Program-made: the position numbers and the translations under genes
Part shown: piece after piece, positions 27,795-36,100 of the stretch
Layout: each line of letters opens with the position of its first letter
How positions within the stretch are numbered: the stretch's first letter is position 1
Notes under the pieces: generated by a model
The model's database searches: none
Told to the model about the DNA's origin: nothing
The model's input: the letters and a program-made list of their open reading frames with translations, nothing else
Assembly: GCA_903905065.1 (NCBI GenBank)
Contig: CAIVEW010000101.1
Location: forward strand, 1 to 64,000
Origin: an uncultured Bacteroidota bacterium
GTDB lineage: Bacteria > Bacteroidota > Bacteroidia > Chitinophagales > Chitinophagaceae
DNA: 64,000 bases
Direction: 5' to 3'

Positions 27795-27843
27795 AATCTG
27801 GTTATCGCAAGGTAGTGCAGGTTCGATTCCTGTTCGGGGCACA
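27795..27843 (+). repeat. Perfect 49-bp copy of the tRNA-Leu 3' end (attachment-site-like)
   Basis: Identical to 23248-23296, that is from inside the anticodon loop through the discriminator plus two bases. It lies 28 bp after the TolC stop. The 5' half of the tRNA is missing, so this is not a functional gene. The two copies flank the exporter cassette as direct repeats 4.5 kb apart, as att sites flank an integrated element. Confidence 0.9.
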
Positions 27844-27852
27844 AAAATGAGA

Positions 27853-27891
27853 GCGGAGAAACAGAGCGACGAGCGGTTTCTCCGCCTTTTT
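27853..27891 (+). terminator. Terminator after the tRNA-Leu fragment and TolC gene
   Basis: Stem GCGGAGAAAC/GTTTCTCCGC (27853-27862 with 27876-27885) followed by CTTTTT. Confidence 0.75.
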
Positions 27892-27909
27892 GTAAAATTC
27901 TGACATAAG

Positions 27910-28176
27910 TTATTGCGGTAGGTCCCGGGGGGTGATATCCCGGTTTAAGCATTCCCGGATTTTTGAGGATAATTTCGTCAATTCTGAATGGGTGTTGATG
28001 TGTGCGTTCTATATAAAAACAACAATCGTATATTTTGAGAAATTTTGTTGGTGTTGCAGGTTCTTATCAAATGTTAGCAATGCCTCAAATCCATCCGCCA
28101 ACATCAGTCGTAACAACTCGCAATTTTTAATGCTATTCCAGGAATCAACGGGCTCCCCGCCCCACAATAAAAAATT
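27910..28176 (-). pseudogene. Decayed PIN-like toxin gene
   Basis: The minus-strand reading contains GFEALLTFDKNLQHQQNF SKY, the central motif of a family of PIN-like (DUF5615-type) toxins that usually sit beside an antitoxin. The frame is broken by an in-frame TAG at 28009-28011 (after IVVFI). It then continues in family style (NAHINTHSELTKLSSKIREC) to a TAA at 27910. No intact N-terminus or antitoxin gene is present. It lies just after the 49-bp tRNA copy. Confidence 0.5.
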
Positions 28177-28191
28177 ACAACGAAAGTGTAA

Positions 28192-28222
28192 TTGACATAC
28201 AATGTTTGACAAAATATTTTTG
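28192..28222 (+). promoter_or_regulatory. Bacteroidota-type promoter of the T9SS protein gene
   Basis: TTG at 28192-28194, 20-bp spacer, then TATTTTTG at 28215-28222, matching -33 TTG and -7 TAnnTTTG. It overlaps the longest ORF start (28202) and therefore favours ATG 28235, although the leader would be very short. Confidence 0.5.
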
Positions 28223-28234
28223 CACAAAAAACGT

Positions 28235-29188
28235 ATGAAAAAGACAACTACATTTTCTGTGCTTACAAGCATTTACCTGTTGATATCGGGGACCGCTTTA
28301 TTTGCCCAACCGATCCTCGTCAATACAATGACGCCATTTCCGGTAGGAACTGTTGACAGCGTTTACAGTGCGCCCCCGGCGGTTGCTCCAGGCAGTGGCG
28401 GCGCAGGGGTTACCTGGAATCTCAGCACCCTGGCACCATACCTGCAAGGCTATGTATCCGTAGTAACTCCTTCAGCAACTCCTTATTTTTCCACTTTCCC
28501 AACCACTACTTTTTGCGCTGAACTGACAGTCGGCATTAACAATGTATATATTTACGAAAGATTATCGGCTAGTAAATGGGAACAGCTGGCCGAAAACTAT
28601 TACGGACCCGGAACAGGATCAGATTATACGCCCAATCCGGAGTCAGCGTTGGAATTCCCGATGGCCTATCTGGACACGCTTATCGACACATTCCAGAAAA
28701 CGGGAAGCGGCCCAAGCACCGTTACTATTAAATATGATGGTTACGGAACGCTTATAACCCCATGGGAAACTTATACAAATGTGGTGCGCATCTATAAATA
28801 CTGGGGCCCCGGCGACTACGATTATAACTGGTACACGACGTCTCCAAACCTTGGCATTGTTGCCAGTTTTGACGCACAGAATAACGCGTACACGATCCTC
28901 AGGCATGATACAAGTACTACTACCGGTACAAAGACCATTCGGGCCACTAATACCACGCTGTATCCAAACCCATTTTCCAGCACAGCAACTTTAAAAATTG
29001 ACGGTTTCAACACATTAACTAATGCAACGCTGATCATAACTGACCTTGTAGGCAAAGAAGTCAAAGCAGTTCACATTACCGGTAATGAAACTACAATACA
29101 AAGGGACGGATTAAATCCCGGATTGTACTTCTACCACGTTGCTAACAACGAAACCGCCGTTGCAAATGGTAAGTTCATAATCGAGTAA
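28235..29188 (+). CDS. Secreted protein with T9SS type A sorting domain, function unknown
   Basis: A 317-aa exported protein started at ATG 28235, where a signal peptide begins (MKKTTTFSVL ... ALFAQ). The middle (residues about 20-230) is Ser/Thr/Tyr-rich and probably beta-structured, with no motif I recognise. Similar proteins in this phylum have an anonymous N-terminal domain. The C-terminal 75 residues (LYPNPFSSTATLKI ... VANGKFIIE) are a clear T9SS type A sorting domain. It stands alone between the perfect and the first degenerate tRNA-Leu fragment. Confidence 0.75.
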   Translation: MKKTTTFSVLTSIYLLISGTALFAQPILVNTMTPFPVGTVDSVYSAPPAVAPGSGGAGVTWNLSTLAPYLQGYVSVVTPSATPYFSTFPTTTFCAELTVGINNVYIYERLSASKWEQLAENYYGPGTGSDYTPNPESALEFPMAYLDTLIDTFQKTGSGPSTVTIKYDGYGTLITPWETYTNVVRIYKYWGPGDYDYNWYTTSPNLGIVASFDAQNNAYTILRHDTSTTTGTKTIRATNTTLYPNPFSSTATLKIDGFNTLTNATLIITDLVGKEVKAVHITGNETTIQRDGLNPGLYFYHVANNETAVANGKFIIE

Positions 29189-29279
29189 ATACATGCAGGA
29201 AATACGGCAGAGATAACTTCAAACTCCGATCTGTAGGCATGGGGTGAATTTGGCCATGGGGATAGGGATACAGGGTTTG

Positions 29280-29342
29280 TCTGGTTATCACGAAGTAGTG
29301 CAGGTTCGTTCTCCCGATAGCTATCGGGATGTTCGGGGCACC
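29280..29342 (+). repeat. Degenerate tRNA-Leu 3' fragment split by a palindrome
   Basis: TCTGGTTATC, AGTAGTGCAGGTTCG and GTTCGGGGCAC of the tRNA-Leu 3' end are recognisable in order. The T arm is interrupted by about 20 bp that include the 18-bp palindrome TCCCGATAGCTATCGGGA (29312-29329). It is the third copy of the series. A terminator-like hairpin follows, as after copies one and two. Confidence 0.8.
29312..29329. repeat. 18-bp perfect palindrome inserted in a tRNA fragment
   Basis: TCCCGATAGCTATCGGGA reads identically on both strands. It sits where the T-loop of the tRNA fragment should be, so it arrived after that copy was made. Confidence 0.8.
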
Positions 29343-29355
29343 TGGGTGAAATTTA

Positions 29356-29390
29356 AGGAGTTGCATTCATATGTAACTCCTATTTCTTTG
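29356..29390 (+). terminator. Terminator-like hairpin after the third tRNA-Leu fragment
   Basis: AGGAGTTGCAT (29356-29366) pairs with ATGTAACTCCT (29371-29381) with one G-U, loop TCAT, then a T-rich stretch. Confidence 0.6.
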
Positions 29391-29480
29391 TTCTAAAAAA
29401 TGCACTTTACAGTAAAAATTGCAAATGTATGAGGCTGTTGCGTCAATGAATGCATGCAACAAAAATTGATCACGCGTATA

Positions 29481-30812
29481 TCAGTGCGCATCGCGCGGCC
29501 GGATGTGGTTTAATATAGCTGCCAAAATAATTGTAAAGGCCACATAACCCACGAAAATAAAATACCCTGGCTGCAGTGATGTATAATTCCCGGTTGTAGT
29601 ATTTAGATTGCTGGTATGAAATTCAATTTCACTAAGCTCACTTCTTAAAATGCCGTTCAGGCCAATATAGGTCATCAGGGTGCCTACCACCATCACATCG
29701 GCCATATCCCATTTGGCGGCGTCGAAGGCGAAGTAGAGCACTGCCTTATTTTCAGCAAGTGCTTCGTTGCCCAGTATGTGGATACCTTTGGCAACAATTC
29801 TCATTATCGGCAGTATGATAATAAATAGCAGCATTAATACGCCTACAACTACGGTATCCGGCTTTGGCTGCCTCACCAGCGTTTGTATTATTTCAACTAT
29901 ACTTTTGCTTTGAAAGAACAGGTCCTGGTTGGTGAAAGAAAGGTTATGGCCCGCGACGGCCAGGCTGAATGACTCTAGCTGCGCATCCACCTGTATTATA
30001 GACGATGTTATGCCCACCACCAACAATACCAGCGCAAACAATAAAGACATAAAAAAGAGCGTAGTATGCAGGTGTGCCATGTTTCGCATCAGCAGCCATA
30101 GTAACAGCGCAGCTAAAACACACCCAAGCATAAAATACAAATCATTATAGCTGACTACACTGATCGACGCCAGCCTGGTGCTGATCTCCTTGCTAAATTG
30201 CGTTGAATCTGCTACGTTATATTTATGGTACATATAAGCAGCTACCGCATTAGAGATTACCTCTGTGCTGTCGTAGGTTTGTGACTGTAGTTCGTTTACC
30301 TTGCTTGTTACGATATTCTTTATGCGCGTGGTGCTCTTAGGGCTAGTCGCATTGTCTACTATCGTCTTTGCAAATGACGGGACCTGGGCATATATCTGAT
30401 CTTCATCTACAAATTTATTTACAGCCAGTTTTTCAATTCTGCCTTTCAGGCTTTTTTGTGGTTTATTTATATCGGCAAACGCCTTACTGATAAGGCCGTG
30501 AAGCTGCTGTTCCACCTGCACCTGGAGTGCTTTTTTCTGTTCGGGGGAGACATTAAAATCGCTCACCTGTCCATTGACTATATTCCCTATCTTATCGCTC
30601 CACTTATCAATAGAAAACAAGCCAAAAGAAATGCTGTTCATCGTACTGTAGTCGCGCTTTATCTGTTCCTGTTGTTCAGACAACGCCTGCAGGTGGTAAC
30701 CATACCATGCCTCCCCGCATAGCAGGATGCCAAGCCTAAGGATGAGTATAATGTTAGCAAGTCCAAATTTTCGTGGCACGTGATTATGCTGCTCCCTTCT
30801 ACGCTGTAGCAT
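29481..30812 (-). CDS. PqiA-like membrane protein (second of a tandem pair)
   Basis: A 443-aa protein (from ATG 30812; ATG 30854 would add 14 residues and overlap the upstream stop). I chose 30812 because it best matches the N-terminal length of its paralogue. One N-terminal helix, a 160-residue soluble segment rich in Lys/Gln/Val, then five or more helices. The C-terminal part has the PqiA-type pattern (LYFAFDAAKWDMADVMVVGTLM...LQPGYFIFVGYVAFTIILA). PqiA proteins help move lipids across the envelope or respond to stress, but the long N-terminal extension is not in canonical PqiA and no PqiB/MCE gene is nearby. Role unknown. Confidence 0.6.
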   Translation of the reverse strand: MLQRRREQHNHVPRKFGLANIILILRLGILLCGEAWYGYHLQALSEQQEQIKRDYSTMNSISFGLFSIDKWSDKIGNIVNGQVSDFNVSPEQKKALQVQVEQQLHGLISKAFADINKPQKSLKGRIEKLAVNKFVDEDQIYAQVPSFAKTIVDNATSPKSTTRIKNIVTSKVNELQSQTYDSTEVISNAVAAYMYHKYNVADSTQFSKEISTRLASISVVSYNDLYFMLGCVLAALLLWLLMRNMAHLHTTLFFMSLLFALVLLVVGITSSIIQVDAQLESFSLAVAGHNLSFTNQDLFFQSKSIVEIIQTLVRQPKPDTVVVGVLMLLFIIILPIMRIVAKGIHILGNEALAENKAVLYFAFDAAKWDMADVMVVGTLMTYIGLNGILRSELSEIEFHTSNLNTTTGNYTSLQPGYFIFVGYVAFTIILAAILNHIRPRDAH

Positions 30813-30843
30813 TTTGGGGGTGTTATACTGAATATGGTGTTTG

Positions 30844-32169
30844 CTAATGAGCATCGTAAGGGGTTATGAACTTAAGAATAGTGGACAGTATAAGTCCGTA
30901 CAGCACAAAACAAATGAAGATGATATAGCCGGGTTGCAGGGCTGTGTTATTCGTACTGATGACGCTCAGCCCCTCACTGGGAATGTTCATGTTTTGCAGG
31001 CGGTTTTCCAGTGGCGCTGTGAGGCCTACATAGGTCATCAGTATAGCTATAACTATTACATCGGCCATGCTCCATTTGCCAGATTGAAAAGCGAAGTATT
31101 TGACAACTTTATTTTCAGCAATTCGTCTTTTGCTTAACAAGTGAATCCCTGTGGAGCTCAGCTTCATGATCGGAAAAAGGATACTGAATACCAGTATTAA
31201 GATGCCTACCCCTATAGAATCGGCATGATGCTGTTTTATCAGCACGTGTACCACATCCAGGATGCTTTTACTCTGAAAGAAAAGTACCTGGTCCTTGAAG
31301 ACTACATGCTCGCCCAGCAGCACAAAGTCAAACGACCTGATTCTCGCGTCCACCTCAATCATCGATGCCGTAAGCCCTACGCCGAGCAGGATAAAGGCAA
31401 ACAATAACGACATCACAAATAGCGCCGCGTGCAGGTCCACCCGCTTCCTCAATACCCACCACACCAGCAGCACCACTATCACACAACCCAGCATAGCAAA
31501 GGAATAGTTGTAGGTTTCTGTTCTTATAGGTCCAAGCAGCCCCAATAATTTATTGTTTAAATCGTCGTGTGATGATATGTTATACTTAGATAACAACGCG
31601 GCAGAGAGCGAGTCGCTGGTCATTATGGTACTATCTATGTAGCCGTGCTTCTGAAGGTCACTGAACTTGGACAGGGCCATGTCGCTTAGCTTGTTCTTAT
31701 TTGTCGGGTTGTCTACCTTAGCCATTATCGACCTGGCAAAATCAGGTACTTGTGCCTTTATTTTATCAATATTGACGAATTTTTTGACCGCGAATTTCTT
31801 TATTCTGCCTCCTACCGATGTCTGGGGTTTATTGATCATCACTTCCGCCTTATTGATCAGCGCAAGGATGATATCTTGTATTTCCAGTTGTAGTTCCTTT
31901 TTTTGTGCAGGCGTCATTCTGAAATTACGGACCTGGTGATCTACAATGTTGGCTACCTGCTCGCGCCAGTTTTCAACAGAAAACAGCCCAAGCTCAATAT
32001 TGTTGACACTGGCATAATCTTCTTTTACTTCCTTTTGCTGATCCGATAACTTATGAAGCCGGTAACCAAAGTATCCCTCCACAGCCAAAAGAATACCAAG
32101 AAATAGTATAAGTAGCAGTTTTGCACCAGTAGATCCACGATGTTTGAGACTATCTTGATCTTTAGTCAA
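30844..32169 (-). CDS. PqiA-like membrane protein (first of a tandem pair)
   Basis: A 441-aa paralogue of the next gene, similar along its whole length: N-terminal helix, GLFSVENWREQVANIV, KPQTSVGGRIKKFAVKKFV, then helices. The C-terminal motif is KYFAFQSGKWSMADVIVIAILM and LQPGYIIFICFVLYGLIL. WSMADV is the recognisable PqiA-like element. The duplication is old enough for extensive divergence but keeps length and topology. The pair fills the interval between the third and fourth tRNA-Leu fragments, on the strand opposite to the tRNA. Located in the inner membrane; function not established. Confidence 0.6.
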   Translation of the reverse strand: MTKDQDSLKHRGSTGAKLLLILFLGILLAVEGYFGYRLHKLSDQQKEVKEDYASVNNIELGLFSVENWREQVANIVDHQVRNFRMTPAQKKELQLEIQDIILALINKAEVMINKPQTSVGGRIKKFAVKKFVNIDKIKAQVPDFARSIMAKVDNPTNKNKLSDMALSKFSDLQKHGYIDSTIMTSDSLSAALLSKYNISSHDDLNNKLLGLLGPIRTETYNYSFAMLGCVIVVLLVWWVLRKRVDLHAALFVMSLLFAFILLGVGLTASMIEVDARIRSFDFVLLGEHVVFKDQVLFFQSKSILDVVHVLIKQHHADSIGVGILILVFSILFPIMKLSSTGIHLLSKRRIAENKVVKYFAFQSGKWSMADVIVIAILMTYVGLTAPLENRLQNMNIPSEGLSVISTNNTALQPGYIIFICFVLYGLILSTILKFITPYDAH

Positions 32170-32643
32170 ATTTTTCTAATTGAAAGTATGATTGTAAAGC
32201 AGACAATAAATTGATATATTCAGTTGGCTACAGAATAGATAATAAAATTTATGCCAGTAAAAAATTAAAGCGTCAAAAATGGCCTGTTCGGTTCCTTTTC
32301 GGGGCACTTTATATCAGGCGGCCGGGTCCAGGCCTAACTGTTTTCTATTTTCCTTAGAAAATCTGCACCAGGCATTGCAGTATGGTTGAAAGAAGCGCGT
32401 TTCGGCTCTTAAGTTGTTTGCTCCTGAATGCGGCTATTAAGTGCATCTTGTGGTGCCTGCATAAGCCACATTGCCGATTTTACTGCAGCGGATGAGGCCA
32501 TCCGCGCAAATTCGTGAATGTGATTGCCATATAGGTTGAAACAAAATATATAAATATAATGATTCCGGAAAATCTAATGTTGAAAAAATAGTTATAATTT
32601 GCGTCGAATAACAGTACCCATGTCGTATAACTAACTGCTGAAG
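32170..32643. other. Non-coding AT-rich stretch with a fourth tRNA-Leu remnant
   Basis: No convincing gene. The only recognisable structure is the short tRNA-Leu-like remnant at 32283-32308. ORFs here are short and without family features. The 3' part must contain the promoter for the gene at 32644, but no good TAnnTTTG box with a -33 element was seen. Confidence 0.45.
32283..32308 (+). repeat. Short degenerate tRNA-Leu 3' remnant
   Basis: CCTGTTCGGTTCCTTTTCGGGGCAC aligns to the T arm and acceptor end of tRNA-Leu (GGTTCGATTCCTGTTCGGGGCAC) with a few indels. It is the fourth and weakest copy. Confidence 0.5.
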
Positions 32644-33123
32644 ATGGTCCGCAATCATTTTTGGCCATTTCTGTATAGATTACTCTTCGCACTGTGCGTG
32701 TCGCATGTAAATTGCTTTGCCCGTCAGAATAGTGACCTAAAGTTGCTTGAAGCCCGCTTCGAAACGCACAGCAGCGGAACTATGATGAAAGGAACTAATG
32801 GTAGTAATAGCTTGAATTTGTACCACTTTAAAATCAAGATCCTGTCGGATAAGACAATAACTTTTGATTCGTTGTGGGTTAATGGCGGGGTGTGTCGTAC
32901 TAAAGTCTCAAAAGAGAACTCCGGTTCTAATGGTTCGGCGGCATTTAAAAAAAACGCTGCTGTTACACTGGATGCAACCAAGGTTAATGAGAAAAATAAA
33001 GCAAAGATCAGTCCTCCAATACGTTATGAGGGAGCCGCGCTGCTAAGATATTATAAAGATGGAAAACCGTTTTTTTTGACGATAAAAAATATTCAATTTC
33101 AGGAAAGTCCAAACAGGCCCTAG
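32644..33123 (+). CDS. Small exported protein, unknown function
   Basis: A 159-aa protein I do not recognise. A hydrophobic signal peptide (FLYRLLFALCVSHVNCFA) is followed by a beta-rich domain (LEARFETHSSG, LYHFKIKILSDKTITFDSLWVNG, IRYEGAALLRYYKDGKPFFLTIKNI). It precedes the 1627-aa T9SS protein by 12 bp and is probably cotranscribed, so a partner role is a reasonable guess. Confidence 0.6.
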   Translation: MVRNHFWPFLYRLLFALCVSHVNCFARQNSDLKLLEARFETHSSGTMMKGTNGSNSLNLYHFKIKILSDKTITFDSLWVNGGVCRTKVSKENSGSNGSAAFKKNAAVTLDATKVNEKNKAKISPPIRYEGAALLRYYKDGKPFFLTIKNIQFQESPNRP

Positions 33124-33135
33124 AAGGCAAAAATT

Positions 33136-36100
33136 ATGAAGAAATATTTATTCGCAGCATTCTTTTTTGCAGTTCCGGTTTTTGCTACTTACGGGCAAAA
33201 AATCACCACAACGCAAAAAGATTTTCAAAAATCAGATCCTACCTTTTTTGATATTCAACGGGAGTTTTATGCTCATTACGATCCCGCCCATGCTGCGGAG
33301 CCGGAAGACGAGGACGGGAATAAGGACGGGGAGTTCGAAAAGTTCAAAAGATGGGAATGGTATTGGCAACCGAGGGTGGGTACGACCGGGAAATTTCCGG
33401 CTCCGGATGTGCTGCTCACTGAATGGAACAAGTACGTTCAGTCACATCCGAATGCTGCGAGCCGCATCAGAACTGTTGCTGGCTCAGGCGGCTCGGGCCA
33501 CCATGCGTACGCGCCTTCAGTTTCAGGTTCGTGGACATCCCTGGGGCCAACCACGAGCCCAAGCAACTACCAGGACATTGGTAGGGTGAATTGTATCGCA
33601 TTTGATTCTTTGATCTCGACAACCTTTTGGATCGGGTCGCCGGATGGCGGTTTATGGAAAACAACAGATGGGGGAACAACATGGACAACGAATACAGATA
33701 ACCTCCCGGTGCTGGGTGTAAGCGATATAGCTATAGATAATCAGCATCGCGACACAATGTACATTGCTACCGGAGATGGCGATGGCGCCAATACAGGCTC
33801 GGGTGGAGACTCAAAAAGTGTGGGTGTATTGAAAACGACAGACGGAGGGGTGACCTGGAATACTACGGGCCTATCGTGGACTCTGGCGAGTGTGAATTTT
33901 ATTAAGCGATTGATCCTGGACCCAACTAATCCTTCGGTACTTATTGCCGCTACTTCAAACGGTATTTACCGCACGACCAACGGGGGAACAACATGGACGA
34001 ATACGCGTACGGGTTATTTTATGGACATGCAGATGAACCCCGGCAACCATAACATCCTGTGTGCCACCACGTATAGCTATGGCGGCGGTGCCCAGATATA
34101 CCAGTCAACAAATAATGGCGTAACCTGGACATCAGTTTATACCGGAGCTGGTATCGCAAGGATCAAATTGGCCGTAACACCCGCCTCGGTGAATAAGGTT
34201 GATGCATTGTGTGTTGATGCCACCAGTTGGGGTTTCAATAGTATTATGCACTCAACCGATGGCGGAGCGACATGGGTAACAGCACTGACAATTAATGCCG
34301 GTTGCACTAATGACTACATGGATGATGCAAACAACGCATCCGGATGCTATGGACAAGGATATTATGATGTAGGGTTTGCATGCAGCCCTACTAATCCGAA
34401 TGAGCTGTACCTGGGTGGTGTCAATACATGGAAAAGTACAGATAATGGCGCTACATGGACGATAAAGAATTACTGGTCTGGTGGTGGTGGAGTACCGACG
34501 GTTCATGCGGATAAACATTGGTTTACGTATCAGCCATCTACAGGTGTGTTTTTTGAAGGCAATGACGGAGGCATATACAAGACGGCAGACGGCGGCACCA
34601 CCTGGACACATCTTTCAAATGGATTAGTCATCAGCGAGATATACAGGATCGGCACATCGGCAACGTCTGCAGGTGATGTTATCTGCGGGTTGCAGGATAA
34701 CGGATCCAAAGAAGATGTTGCCGGCACATGGAGCAACCGGACCGGTGGCGACGGGATGGAGGCGCTCATCGACTATACTAATGTGAACATACAATATTCG
34801 ACTTACGTGCAAGGGCTGATCTACCGGACAACCAACCACTGGGGCAGCAACACGACGCTTGTAAACAACAATGCGGCATCAGGGGTGAACAGCGCAGGGC
34901 TTTGGGTGACGCCATACGTGGAGAATCCATTGAACCATAATGGGCTTTATGTGGGTAAGGATCAATTATACCGAGGGTTCAATGCCGGGTCTGCCGCAAC
35001 GGCAGGAGCTGTTACATGGGTTTCTATCAGTTCCAGCCTCACCTTTCCGACCAGTTCGTCGCAACTTATCAATGCTATTGCGGTTGCACCAACGGATTCA
35101 AACACTATCTATATCGCTTGTGACAACTATTTGTACCGGACAACCACTGGTGGCAGTTCATGGACGCTCGTTAACACCGCTGCGGAAAACATAACATACA
35201 TCGCTATCAACAATACTAACCCAAACAATGTATGGTTTACTCTTTCAGGGTATACCGCCGGGAGCAAGGTGTTTGTGACAACCACGGGCGGTGCAAGCTG
35301 GACTAATATCTCCGGAACGCTGCCAAATATTCCTGTTAATACAATAGTTTATTCAAATACCGGTTCCAATGGGGAATATATAGGTACCGACCTCGGCGTA
35401 TACTATCTGGGAACATCGGCTTCCGATTGGGTGCCATTTAATACCGGGCTGCCCAATGTGGTAGTAGATGAACTGGAGATCTGCTACGCCAACAGCAAGA
35501 TATATGCAGCAACATTCGGACGTGGGTTGTGGAGCTCTGATCTCTTCACCAATGTTGCCCCGATCACCGGGACATTTACAGTTTGTGTTAACTCAACAAC
35601 CCCACTCAGTGACGCTACTTCCGGTGGTACATGGAGCAGCAGTTCTGCAAATGCAACCGTTGGATCGACTGGCATCGTCACCGGGGTAACGGCGGGCACT
35701 GCTACTATTAGCTACACCGTCGGATCCACAGGTACTGTTACCGCGGTTGTTACCGTTGTTGCGTTGCCATCTGCCATCTCTCCTGCCGGTGCTTCGGTAT
35801 GTGTCGGATCTACGGTCAATCTAACCGATGTCACTACTGGCGGCACATGGAGCAGTGTGAACGCAACTGTTGGAACCATTTCTTCCGGGGGTACAGTTAC
35901 GGGCATCAGTACAGGGACCACTATTATATCTTATACAGCATCCACCGGATGCGCAGTAACAGTTGTAACTACGGTAAATGCGGCGCCTACCGCTGTGATC
36001 ACTCCGGCGGGCCCAACTACTTTCTGCTCACCGGTCAGTGTGGTATTGAATTCAAGCACCGCGGCCGGGTATACTTACCAATGGGAGCTGGGCGGCGTAA

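Noticed and set aside
27795-27843. A second tRNA-Leu gene
   Set aside because: The acceptor 5' strand, D arm and most of the anticodon arm are missing.
28009-28272. An 87-aa ORF on the minus strand as a real gene
   Set aside because: The C-terminal part matches a PIN-like toxin that continues past the stop and the N-terminal part is not family-like, so it is treated as a decayed gene.
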